DNA of 64,000 bases, from NCBI GenBank assembly GCA_963920705.1, contig CAWUCO010000197.1, positions 1-64,000 of the forward strand, written 5' to 3'. Source of the stretch: Odiellus spinosus (taxonomy: Eukaryota > Arthropoda > Arachnida > Opiliones > Phalangiidae). The stretch's first letter is position 1; each line of letters starts with the position of its first letter. A model generated the notes under the pieces. That model worked only from the letters and a program-made list of their open reading frames with translations. It did no database searches and was not told where the DNA came from. Below are positions 37,507 through 49,940 of this stretch, piece after piece. Made by a program: the position numbers and the translations under genes.

Positions 37507-39038
37507 TTGCAATTTAGACAAAACCAAAGTCATTCGAAAGAGCAATTAATGGACAGTCTAAATAATAAGAGTTTTCAGAAATCCGTTGAAAAACAACAAA
37601 AATATGGCCAATTCAAGAAATCATACAATATCAAAATAGTCAAATTTCAGATTTTAAAAATTCGCTTTTTGATATTAGATGTTTTTTGAATTGGCCATAT
37701 TTCTCTTGTTTTTCAACGGATTTTTGAAAACTCTTATTATTTAGACTGTCCATTAATTGCTCTTTCGAATGACTTTGGTTTTGTCTAAATTGCAAAATTG
37801 TGACAAATATAAAATTGGTTAAAATTAAGCAAAAACGCTTAAAAATCCAAGATTATTGGATTCAAATGGACACAAAACTTTTCAATTTTAAGCGATTTAG
37901 ACAAAATTAAGACCACTCGAAAGAGCAAATATTGGTCTATCTAAAAAACAAGAGTTTTGGAAAATCCGTTGAAAAACATGGAAAATATGGACAATTCAAA
38001 AAACATCTAATATCAAAAAGCGAATTTTGAAAATCTGAAATTTGACTATTTTGATATTGTATGATTTCTTGAATTGGCCATATTTTTCTTGTTTTTCAAC
38101 GGATTTTTCAAAACTATTGTTTTTTAGATAGACCAAAATTTGGTCTTTCGAGTGGTCTTAATTTTGTCTAAATCGCTTAAAATTCAAAAGTTTTGTGTCC
38201 ATTTGGATCCAATAATCTTGGATTTTTAAGCGTTTTTGCTTAATTTTAACCAATTTTATATTTGTCACAATTTTGCAATTTAGACAAAACCAAAGTCATT
38301 CGAAAGAGCAATTAATGGACAGTCTAAATAATAAGAGTTTTCAAAAATCCGTTGAAAAACAACAAAAATATGGCCAATTCAAGAAATCATACAATATCAA
38401 AATAGTCAAATTTCAGATTTTAAAAATTCGCTTTTTGATATTAGATGTTTTTTGAATTGGCCATATTTTTCTTGTTTTTCAACGGATTTTTGAAAACTCT
38501 TATTATTTAGACTGTCCATTAATTGCTCTTTCGAATGACTTTGGTTTTGTCTAAATTGCAAAATTGTGACAAATATAAAATTGGTTAAAATTAAGCAAAA
38601 ACGCTTAAAAATCCAAGATTATTGGATTCAAATGGACACAAAACTTTTCAATTTTAAGCGATTTAGACAAAATTAAGACCACTCGAAAGAGCAAATATTG
38701 GTCTATCTAAAAAACAAGAGTTTTCAAAAATCCGTTGAAAAACATGGAAAATATGGACAATTCAAAAAACATCTAATATCAAAAAGCGAATTTTGAAAAT
38801 CTGAAATTTGACTATTTTGATATTGTATGATTTCTTGAATTGGCCATATTTTTCTTGTTTTTCAACGGATTTTCCAAAACTATTGTTTTTTAGATAGACC
38901 AAAATTTGGTCTTTCGAGTGGTCTTAATTTTGTCTAAATCGCTTAAAATTCAAAAGTTTTGTGTCCATTTGAATCCAATAATCTTGGATTTTTAAGCGTT
39001 TTTGCTTAATTTTAACCAATTTTATATTTGTCACAATT
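37507..39038. repeat. Tetramer D, copy 3 (1532 bp)
   Basis: Carries ttttcagaaatccg at 37,573 and GGATCC at 38,205. Near its end the dimer markers fade: at 38,723 the X2 arm reads gagttttcaaaaatccg (X1-like) and at about 38,868 the next arm reads ggattttccaaaactattg. This copy therefore marks the right edge of the homogeneous block. Confidence 0.88.
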
Positions 39039-40079
39039 TTCCAATTTAGACAAAACCAAAGTCATTCGAAAGAGCAATTAATGGACAGTCTAAATAAAAA
39101 GAGTTTTCAAAAATCCGTTGAAAAACAAGAAAAATATGGCCAATTCAAGAAATCATACAATATCAAAATAGTCAAATTTCAGATTTTAAAAATTCGCTTT
39201 TTGATATTAGATGTTTTTTGAATTGGCCATATTTTTCTTGTTTTTCAACGGATTTTTGAAAACTCTTATTATTTAGACTGTCCATTAATTGCTCTTTCGA
39301 ATGACTTTGGTTTTGTCTAAATTGGAAAATTGTGACAAATATAAAATTGGTTAAAATTAAGCAAAAACGCTTAAAAATCCAAGATTATTGGATTCAAATG
39401 GACACAAAACTTTTCAATTTTAAGCGATTTAGACAAAATTAAGACCACTCGAAAGAGCAAATATTGGTCTATCTAAAAAACAAGAGTTTTCAAAAATCCG
39501 TTGAAAAACATGGAAAATATGGACAATTCAAGAAATCATACAATATCAAAATAGTCAAATTTCAGATTTTCAAAATTCGCTTTTTGATATTAGATGTTTT
39601 TTGAATTGTCCATATTTTCCATGATTTTCAACGGATTTTCCAAAACTCTTGTTTTTTAGATAGACTAATATTTGCTCTTTCGAGTGGTCTTAATTTTGTC
39701 TAAATCGCTTAAAATTCAAAAGTTTTGTGTCCATTTGAATCCAATAATCTTGGATTTTTAAGCGCTTTTGCTTAATTTTAACCAATTTTATATTTGTCAC
39801 AATTTTGCAATTTAGACAAAACCAAAGTCATTCGAAAGAGCAATTAATGGACAGTCTAAATAATAAGAGTTTTCAAAAATCCGTTGAAAAACAAGAAAAA
39901 TATGGCCAATTCAAGAAATTATAGAATATCAATATAGTCAAATTTCAGATTTTCAAAATTCGCTTTTTGATATTAGATGTTTTTTGAATTGTCCATATTT
40001 TCCATGTTTTTCAACGGATTTTTGAAAACTCTTATTATTTAAACTGTCCATTAATTGCTCTTTCGAATGATTTTGGTTT
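39039..40079. repeat. Transition block after the dimer array
   Basis: L linkers at 39380(+) and 39740(-), still alternating. cttttcaattttaagcg persists to about 39,413, then the dimer markers are gone. At about 39,515 an arm with X2-type tail (acatggaaaatatggac) is followed by M in the orientation usual after X1, another exchange at the arm/M border. Confidence 0.8.
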
Positions 40080-41993
40080 TGTCTAAATTGCAAAATTGTG
40101 ACAAATATAAAATTGGTTAAAATTAAGCAAAAACGCTTAAAAATCCAAGATTATTGGATTCAAATGGACACAAAACTTTTGAATTTTACGCGATTTAGAC
40201 AAAATTAAGACCACTCGAAAGACCAAATTTTGGTCTATCTAAAAAACAATAGTTTTGGAAAATCCGTTGAAAAACAAGAAAAATGTGGCCAATTCAAGAA
40301 ATCATACAATATCAAAATAGTCAAATTTCAGATTTTCAAAATTCGCTTTTTGATGTTAGATGTTTTTTGAATTGTCCATATTTTCCATGTTTTTCAACGG
40401 ATTTTCCAAAACTCTTGTTTTTTAGATAGACCAATATTTGCTCTTTCGAGTGGTCTTAATTTTGTCTAAATCGCTTAAAATTCAAAAGTTTTGTGTCCAT
40501 TTGAATCCAATAATCTTGGATTTTTAAGCGTTTTTGCTTAATTTTAACCAATTTTATATTTGTCACAATTTTGCAATTTAGACAAAACCAAAGTCATTCG
40601 AAAGAGCAATTAATGGACAGTCTAAATAATAAGAGTTTTCAAAAATCCGTTGAAAAACAAGAAAAATATGGCCAATTCAAGAAATCATACAATATCAAAA
40701 GAGTCAAATTTCAGATTTTCAAAATTCGCTTTTTGATATTAGATGTTTTTTGAATTGTCCATATTTTCCATGCTTTTCAACGGATTTTCCAAAACTCTTG
40801 TTTTTTAGATAGACCAATATTTGCTCTTTCGAGTGGTCTTAATTTTGTCTAAATCGCTTAAAATTCAAAAGTTTTGTGTCCATTTGAATCCAATAATCTT
40901 GGATTTTAAGCGTTTTTGCTTAATTTTAACCAATTTTATATTTGTCACAATTTTGCAATTTAGACAAAACCAAAGTCATTCGAAAGAGCAATTAATGGAC
41001 AGTCTAAATAATAAGAGTTTTCAAAAATCCGTTGAAAAACAAGAAAAATATGGCCAATTCAAAAAACATCTAATATCAAAAAGCAAATTTTTAAAATCTG
41101 AAATTTGACTATTTTGATATTGTATGATTTCTTGAATTGGCCATATTTTTCTTGTTTTTCAACGGATTTTTGAAAACTCTTATTATTTAAACTGTCCATT
41201 AATTGCTCTTTCGAATGACTTTGGTTTTGTCTAAATTGCAAAATTGTGACAAATATAAAATTGGTTAAAATTAAGCAAAAACGCTTAAAAATCCAAGATT
41301 ATTGGATTCAAATGGACACAAAACTTTTGATTTTTTAGCGATTTAGACATAATTAAGACCACTCGAAAGAGCAAATATTGGTCTATATAAAAAACAAGAG
41401 TTTTGGAAAATCCGTTGAAAAACATGGAAAATATGGACAATTCAAAAAACATCTAATATCAAAAAGCGAATTTTGAAAATCTGAAATTTGACTATTTTGA
41501 TATTCTATGATTTCTTGAATTGGCCATATTTTTCTTGTTTTTCAACGGATTTTTGAAAACTCTTATTATTTAGACTGTCCATTAATTGCTCTTTCGAATG
41601 ACTTTGGTTTTGTCTAAATTGCAAAATTGTGACAAATATAAAATTGGTTAAAATAAAGCAAAAACGCTTAAAAATCCAAGATTATTGGATTCAAATGGAC
41701 ACAAAACTTTTGATTTTTTAGCGATTTAGACATAATTAAGACCACTCGAAAGAGCAAATATTGGTCTATATAAAAAACAAGAGTTTTGGAAAATCCGTTG
41801 AAAAACATGGAAAATATGGACAATTCAAAAAACATCTAATATCAAAAAGCGAATTTTTAAAATCTGAAATTTGACTATTTTGATATTGTATGATTTCTTG
41901 AATTGGCCATATTTTTCTTGTTTTTCAACGGATTTTTGAAAACTCTTATTATTTAGACTGTACATTAATTGCTCTTTCGAATGACTTTGGTTT
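40080..41993. repeat. Pentamer E, copy 1 (1914 bp)
   Basis: gaattttacgcgatttag occurs at about 40,181 and 42,095, and gaaaaatgtggccaattc and ttttgatgttagatg follow at the same offset of 1914 bp (five monomers). L linkers: 40150(+), 40510(-), 40890(-), 41300(+), 41685(+). Copy 2 follows at about 41,994-42,680. Differences include aaaagagtcaaattt at 40,697 against aaaatagtc in copy 2. Confidence 0.87.
41134..41899 (+). repeat. Direct tandem pair of monomers inside pentamer E
   Basis: Inverted X1 arms begin at 41134, 41517 and 41900, each 383 bp apart. The first two monomers share gattttttagcgatttag, gacataattaag and ggtctatataaaaaac, a combination I did not see elsewhere. This is a very recent single-monomer duplication. 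Confidence 0.9.
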
Positions 41994-44900
41994 TGTCTAA
42001 ATTGCAAAATTGTGACAAATATAAAATTGGTTAAAATTAAGCAAAAACGCTTAAAAATCCAAGATTATTGGATTCAAATGGACACAAAACTTTTGAATTT
42101 TACGCGATTTAGACAAAATTAAGACCACTCGAAAGACCAAATTTTGGTCTATCTAAAAAACAATAGTTTTGGAAAATCCGTTGAAAAACAAGAAAAATGT
42201 GGCCAATTCAAGAAATCATACAATATCAAAATAGTCAAATTTCAGATTTTCAAAATTCGCTTTTTGATGTTAGATGTTTTTTGAATTGTCCATATTTTCC
42301 ATGTTTTTCAACGGATTTTCCAAAACTCTTGTTTTTTAGATAGACCAATATTTGCTCTTTCGAGTGGTCTTAATTTTGTCTAAATCGCTTAAAATTCAAA
42401 AGTTTTGTGTCCATTTGAATCCAATAATCTTGGATTTTTAAGCGTTTTTGCTTAATTTTAACCAATTTTATATTTGTCACAATTTTGCAATTTAGACAAA
42501 ACCAAAGTCATTCGAAAGAGCAATTAATGGACAGTCTAAATAATAAGAGTTTTCAAAAATCCGTTGAAAAACAAGAAAAATATGGCCAATTCAAGAAATC
42601 ATACAATATCAAAATAGTCAAATTTCAGATTTTCAAAATTCGCTTTTTGATATTAGATGTTTTTTGAATTGTCCATATTTTCCATGTTTTTCCGACGGAT
42701 TTTCCAAAACTCTTGTTTTTTAGATAGACCAATATTTGCTCTTTCAAGTGGTCTTAATTTTGTCTAAATCGCTTAAAAATCAAAAGTTTTGTGTCCATTT
42801 GAATCCAATAATCTTGGATTTTTAAGCGTTTTTGCTTAATTTTAACCGATTTTATATTTGTCACAATTTTGCAATTTAGACAAAACCAAAGTCATTCGAA
42901 AGAGCAATTAATGGACAGTCTAAATAATAAGAGTTTTCAAAAATCCGTTGAAAAACAAGAAAAATATGGCCAATTCAAAAAACATCTAATATCAAAAAGC
43001 GAATTTTTAAAATCTGAAATTTGACTATTTTGATATTGTATGATTTCTTGAATTGGCCATATTTTTCTTGTTTTTCAACGGATTTTCCAAAACTATTGTT
43101 TTTTAGATAGACCAAAATTTGGTCTTTCGAGTGGTCTTAATTTTGTCTAAATCGCTTAAAATTCCAAAGTTTTGTGTCCATTTGAATCCAATAATCTTGG
43201 ATTTTTAAGCGTTTTTGCTTAATTTTAACCAATTTTATATTTGTCACAATTTTGCAATTTAGACAAAACCAAAGTCATTCGAAAGAGAAATTAATGGACA
43301 GTCTAAATAATAAGAGTTTTCAAAAATCCGTTGAAAAACAAGAAAAATATGGCCAATTCAAGAAATCATACAATATCAAAATAGTCAAATTTCAGATTTT
43401 CAAAATTCGCTTTTTGATATTAGATGTTTTTTGAATTGTCCATATTTTCCATGTTTTTCAACGGATTTTTGAAAACTCTTATTATTTAAACTGTCCATTA
43501 ATTGCCCTTTCGAATGACTTTGGTTTTGTCTAAATTGCAAATTGTGACAAATATAAAATTGGTTAAAATAAAGCAAAAACCCTTAAAAATCCAAGATTAT
43601 TGGATTCAAATGGACACAAAACTTTTGATTTTTAAGCGATTTAGACAAAATTAAGACCACTCGAAAGAGCAAATATTGGTCTATCTAAAAAACAAGAGTT
43701 TTGGAAAATCCGTTGAAAAACATGGAAAATATGGACAATTCAAAAAACATCTAATATCAAAAAGCGAATTTTTAAAATCTGAAATTTGACTATTTAATAT
43801 TGTATGATTTCTTGAATTTTCCATATTTTTCATGTTTTTCAACGGATTTTCCAAAACTATTGTTTTTTAGATAGACCAAAATTTGGTCTTTCGAGTGGTC
43901 TTAATTTTGTCTAAATCGCTTAAAATTCAAAAGTTTTGTGTCCATTTGAATCCAATAATCTTGGATTTTTAAGCGTTTTTGCTTTATTTTAACCAATTTT
44001 ATATTTGTCACAATTTTGCAATTTAGACAAAACCAAAGTCATTCGAAAGAGCAATTAATGGACAGTCTAAATAATAAGAGTTTTCAAAAATCCGTTGAAA
44101 AACAAGAAAAATATGGCCAATTCAAGAAATCATACAATATCAAAATAGTCAAATTTCAGATTTTAAAAATTCGCTTTTGATATTAAATGTTTTTTGAATT
44201 GGCCATATTTTTCTTGTTTTTCAACGGATTTTTGAAAACTCTTATTATTTAGACTGTCCATTAATTGCTCTTTCGAATGACTTTGGTTTTGTCTAAATTG
44301 CAAAATTGTGACAAATATAAAATTGGTTAAAATTAAGCAAAAACGCTTAAAAATCCAAGATTATTGGATTCAAATGGACACAAAACTTTTGATTTTTAAG
44401 CGATTTAGACAAAATTAAGACCATTCGAAAGAGCAAATATTGGTCTATCTAAAAAACAAGAGTTTTGGAAAATCCGTTGAAAAACATGGAAAATATGGAC
44501 AATTCAAAAAACATCTAATATCAAAAAGCGAATTTTGAAAATCTGAAATTTGACTATTTTGATATTGTATGATTTCTTGAATTGGCCATATTTTTCTTGT
44601 TTTTCAACGGATTTTTGAAAACTCTCGTTTTTTAGATAGACCAATATTTGGTCTTTCGAGTGGTCTTAATTTTGTCTAAATCGCTTAAAATTCAAAAGTT
44701 TTGTGTCCATTTGAATCCAATAATCTTGGATTTTTAAGCGTTTTTGCTTAATTTTAACCAATTTTATATTTGTCACAATTTTGTAATTTAGACAAAACCA
44801 AAGTCATTCGAAAGAGCAATTAATGGACAGTCTAAATAATAAGAGTTTTCAAAAATCCGTTGAAAAACAAGAAAAATATGGCCAATTCAAGAAACCATAC

Positions 44901-45929
44901 AATATCAAAATAGTCAAATTTCAGATTTTAAAAATTCGCTTTTTGATATTAGATGTTTTTTGAATTGGCCATATTTTTCTTGTTTTTCAACGGATTTTTG
45001 AAAACTCTTATTATTTAGACTGTCCATTAATTGCTCTTTCGAATGACTTTGGCTTTGTCTAAATTGCAAAATTGTGACAAATATAAAATTGGTTAAAATT
45101 AAGCAAAAACGCTTAAAAATCCAAGATTATTGGATTCAAATGGACACAAAACTTTTGAATTTTAAGCGATTTAGACAAAATTTAGACCACTCGAAAGAGC
45201 AAATATTGGTCTATCTGAAAATCAAGAGTTTTGGAAAATCCGTTGAAAAACAAGAAAAATATGGCCAATTCAAGAAATCATACAATATCAAAATAGTCAA
45301 ATTTCAGATTTTCAAAATTCGCTTTTTGATATTAGATGTTTTTTGAATTGTCCATATTTTCCATGTTTCTCAATGGATTTTCCAAAACTATTGTTTTTTA
45401 GATAGACCAAAATTTGGTCTTTCGAGTGGTCTTAATTTTGTCTAAATCGCTTAAAAATCAAAAGTTTTGTGTCCATTTGAATCTAATAATCTTGGATTTT
45501 TAAGCGTTTTTGCTTAATTTTAACCAATTTTATATTTGTCACAATTTTGCAATTTAGACAAAACCAAAGTCATTCGAAAGAGCAATTAATGGACAGTCTA
45601 AATAATAAGAGTTTTCAAAAATCCGTTGAAAAACAATAAAAATATGGCCAATTCAAAAAACATCTAATATCAAAAAGCCAATTTTTAAAATCTGAAATTT
45701 GACTATTTTGATATTGTATGATTTCTTGAATTGGCCATATTTTTCTTGTTTTTCAACGGATTTTTGAAAACTATTGTTTTTTAGATAGACCAAAATTTGG
45801 TCTTTCGAGTGGTCTTAATTTTGTCTAAATCGCTTAAAAATCAAAAGTTTTGTGTCCATTTGAATCGAATAATCTTGGATTTTTAAGCGTTTTTGCTTTA
45901 TTTTAACCAATTTTATATTTGTCACAATT
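41994..45929. repeat. Pentamer E copy 2 and mixed satellite block
   Basis: L linkers: 42065(+), 42425(-), 42810(-), 43190(-), 43590(+), 43950(-), 44360(+), 44720(-), 45120(+), 45485(-), 45865(-). The first 700 bases copy 40.08-40.76 kb. X1 arms with M of the opposite orientation lie near 42,965 and 45,650. Private changes include tttttccgacgg near 42,689, gactatttaatattg near 43,789 (two bases lost) and ctgaaaatcaagag at 45,217, shared with about 25,485. Confidence 0.83.
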
Positions 45930-47860
45930 TTGCAATTTAGACAAAACCAAAGTCATTCGAAAGAGCAATTAATGGACAGTCTAAATAATAAGAGTTTTCA
46001 AAAATCCGTTGAAAAACAAGAAAAATATGGCCAATTTAAGAAATCATACAATATCAAAATAGTCAAATTTCAGTTTTTAAAAATTCGCTTTTTGATATTA
46101 GATATTTTTTGAATTGGCCATATTTTCCATGTTTTTCATCGGATTTTCCAAAACTCTTGTTTTTGAGATAGACCAATATTTGCTCTTTCGAGTGGTCTTA
46201 ATTTTGTCTAAATCGCTTAAAAATCAAAAGTTTTGTGTCCATTTGAATCCAATAATCTTGGATTTTTAAGCGTTTTTGCTTAATTTTAACCAATTTTATA
46301 TTTGTCACAATTTTGCAATTTAGAAAAAACCAAAGTCATTCGAAAGAGCAATTAATGGACAGTTTAAATAATAAGAGTTTTCAAAAATCCGTTGAAAAAC
46401 ATGGAAAATATGGACAATTCAAAAAACATCTAATATCAAAAAGCGAATTTTGAAAATCTGAAATTTGACTATTTTGATATTGTATGATTACTTGAATTGG
46501 CCATATTTTTCTTGTTTTTCAATGGATTTTTGAAAACTATTGTTTTTTAGACTGTCCATTAATTGCTCTTTCGAATGACTTTGGTTTTGTCTAAATTGAA
46601 AAATTGTGACAAATATAAAATTGGTTAAAATTAAGCAAAAACGCTTAAAAATCCAAGATTATTGGATTCAAATGGACACAAAACTTTTGATTTTTAAGCG
46701 ATTTAGACAAAATTAAGACCACTCGAAAGAGCAAATATTGGTCTATCTAAAAAACAAGAGTTTTGGAAAATCCGTTGAAAAACATGGAAAATATGGACAA
46801 TTCAAAAAACATCCAATATCAAAAAGCGAATTTTTAAAATCTGAAATTTGACTATTTTGATATTGTATGATTTCTTGAATTGGCCATATTTTTCTTGTTT
46901 TTCAACGGATTTTCCAAAACTATTGTTTTTTAGATAGACCAAAATTTGGTCTTTCGAGTGGTCTTAATTTTGTCTAAATCGCTTAAAATTCAAAAGTTTT
47001 GTGTCCATTTGAATCCAATAATCTTGGATTTTTAGGCGTTTTTGCTTAATTTTAACCAATTTTATATTTGTCACAATATTGCAATTTAGACAAAACCAAA
47101 GTCATTCGAAAGAGCAATTAATGGACAGTCTAAATAATAAGAGTTTTCAAAAATCCGTTGAAAAACAAGAAAAATATGGCCAATTTAAGAAATCATACAA
47201 TATCAAAATAGTCAAATTTCAGTTTTTAAAAATTCGCTTTTTGATATTAGATGTTTTTTGAATTGGCCATATTTTCCATGTTTTTCATCGGATTTTCCAA
47301 AACTCTTGTTTTTGAGATAGACCAATATTTGCTCTTTCGAGTGGTCTTAATTTTGTCTAAATCGCTTAAAAATCAAAAGTTTTGTGTCCATTTGAATCCA
47401 ATAATCTTGGATTTTTAAGCGTTTTTGCTTAATTTTAACCAATTTTATATTTGTCACAATTTTGCAATTTAGAAAAAACCAAAGTCATTCGAAAGAGCAA
47501 TTAATGGACAGTTTAAATAATAAGAGTTTTCAAAAATCCGTTGAAAAACATGGAAAATATGGACAATTCAAAAAACATCTAATATCAAAAAGCGAATTTT
47601 GAAAATCTGAAATTTGACTATTTTGATATTGTATGATTTCTTGAATTGGCCATATTTTTCTTGTTTTTCAACGGATTTTTGAAAACTATTTTTTTTTAGA
47701 CTGTCCATTAATTGCTCTTTCGAATGACTTTGGTTTTGTCTAAATTGAAAAATTTTGACAAATATAAAATTGGTTAAAATTAAGCAAAAACGCTTAAAAA
47801 TCCAAGATTATTGGATTCAAATGGACACAAAACTTTTGAATTTTAAGCGATTTAGACAAA
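45930..47860. repeat. Trimer F, 1149 bp, about 1.7 copies
   Basis: Markers recur at 1149 bp: tcagtttttaaaaattcg (46,070 and 47,219), tttttcatcggattttcc, cttgtttttgagatagacc and tttagaaaaaaccaaag. L linkers: 46250(-), 46660(+), 47010(-), 47400(-), 47805(+). The tcatcgg and tcagttttt variants reappear at about 49.9, 51.4 and 54.1 kb in the heptamer block, so the families share ancestry. Confidence 0.87.
46494..46599 (-). repeat. Chimeric arm, X1 outer part with X2-like middle
   Basis: The 106-bp inverted arm reads gaaaactattgttttttag (X2 type) followed by actgtccattaattgc (X1 type), a switch outside the 18-bp core. The same hybrid lies at 47643-47748, exactly 1149 bp later, so it was copied with trimer F. 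Both end in attgaaaaatt rather than attgcaaaatt. Confidence 0.85.
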
Positions 47861-49940
47861 ATTAAGACCACTCGAAAGATCAAATATTAGTCTATCTAAA
47901 AAACAAGAGTTTTGGAAAATCCGTTGAAAAACATGGAAAATATGGACAATTCAAAAAACATCTAATATCAAAAAGCGAATTTTGAAAATCTGAAATTTGA
48001 CTATTTTGATATTGTATGATTTCTTGAATTGGCCATATTTTTCTTGTTTTTCAACGGGTTTTTGAAAACTATTGTTTTTTAGATAGACCAAAATTTGGTC
48101 TTTCGAGTGGTCTTAATTTTGTCTAAATCGCTTAAAAATAAAAAGTTTTGTGTCCATTTGAATCCAATAATCTTGGTTTTTTAAGCGTTTTTGCTTAATT
48201 TTAACCAATTTTATATTTGTCACAATTTTACAATTTAGACAAAACCAAAGTCATTCGAAAGAGCAATTAATGGACAGTTTAAATAATAAGAGTTTTCAAA
48301 AATCCGTTGAAAAACATGGAAAATATGGACAATTCAAAAAACATCTTATATCAAAAAGCGAATTTTGAAAATCTGAAATTTGACTATTTTGATATTGTAT
48401 GATTTCTTGAATTGGCCATATTTTTCTTGTTTTTCAACGGATTTTCCAAAACTATTGTTTTTTAGATAGACCAAAATTTGGTCTTTCGAGTGGTCTTAAT
48501 TTTGTCTAAATCGCTTAAAATTCAAAAGTTTTGTGTCCATTTGAATCCAATAATCTTGGATTTTTAAGCGTTTTTGCTTTATTTTAACCAATTTTATATT
48601 TGTCACAATTTTGCAATTTAGACAAAACCAAAGTCATTCGAAAGAGAAATTAATGGACAGTCTTAATAATAAGAGTTTTCAAAAATCCGTTGAAAAATAA
48701 GAAAAATATGGCCAATTCAAGAAATCATAGAACATCAAAATAGTCAAATTTCAGATTTTCAAAATTCGCTTTTTGATATTAGATGTTTTTTGAATTGTCC
48801 ATATTTTCCATGTTTTTCAACGGATTTTTGAAAACTCTTATTATTTAAACTGTCCATTAATTGCTCTTTCGAATGACTTTGGTTTTGTCTAAATTGCAAA
48901 ATTGTGACAAATATAAAATTGGTTAAAATAAAGCAAAAACGCTTAAAAATCCAAGATTATTGGATTCAAATGGACACAAAACTTTTGATTTTTAAGCGAT
49001 TTAGACAAAATTAAGACCACTCGAAAGAGCAAATATTGGTCTATCTAAAAAACAAGGGTTTTGGAAAATCCGTTGAAAAACATGGAAAATATGGACAATT
49101 CAAAAAACATCTAATATCAAAAAGCGAATTTTTAAAATCTGAAATTTGACTATTTTGATATTGTATGATTTCTTGAATTGGCCATATTTTTCTTGTTTTT
49201 CAACGGATTTTCAAAAACTATTGTTTTTTAGATAGACCAAAATTTGGTCTTTCGAGTGGTCTTAATTTTGTCTAAATCGCTTAAAATTCAAAAGTTTTGT
49301 GTCCAATTGAATCCAATAATCTTGGATTTTTAAGCGTTTTTGCTTTATTTTAACCAATTTTATATTTGTCACAATTTTGCAATTTAGACAAAACCAAAGT
49401 CATTCGAAAGAGCAATTAATGGACAGTCTAAATAATAAGAGTTTTCAAAAATCCGTTGAAAAACAAGAAAAATATGGCCAATTCAAGAAATCATAGAATA
49501 TCAAAATAGTCAAATTTCAGATTTTCAAAATTCGCTTTTTGATATTAGATGTTTTTTGAATTGTCCATATTTTCCATGTTTTTCAATGGATTTTCCAAAA
49601 CTCTTGTTTTTTAGATAGACCAATATTTGCTCTTTCGAGTGGTCTTAATTTTGTCTAAATCGCTTAAAAATCAAAAGTTTTGTGTCCATTTGAATCCAAT
49701 AATCTTGGATTTTTAAGCGTTTTTGCTTAATTTTAACCAATTTTATATTTGTCACAATTTTGCAATTTAGACAAAACCAAAGTCATTCGAAAGAGCAATT
49801 AATGGACAGTCTAAATAATAAGAGTTTTCAAAAATCCGTTGAAAAAAATAAAAATATGGCCAATTTAAGAAATCATACAATATCAAAATAGTCAAATTTC
49901 AGTTTTTAAAAATTCGCTTTTTGATATTAGATGTTTTTTG
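47861..49940. repeat. Satellite block leading into the one-directional array
   Basis: L linkers: 48160(-), 48545(-), 48955(+), 49310(-), 49695(-). The last plus linker before the long minus run is near 48,955. gctttattttaacc occurs near 48,576 and 49,341. An X1 arm at about 49,830 reads gaaaaaaataaaaatatgg, losing one base and altering the tail. This variant recurs 1531 bp later and again 2680 bp after that. Confidence 0.85.

Noticed and set aside
45074-45346. Longer open frames of 61-95 codons (40821-41108, 45074-45346, 59886-60107, 60052-60237, 61394-61624)
   Set aside because: Each is a chance read-through of L into an arm after a single private base change or one-base indel. Their composition is the same repeat translated in one frame, and none recurs as a conserved product.
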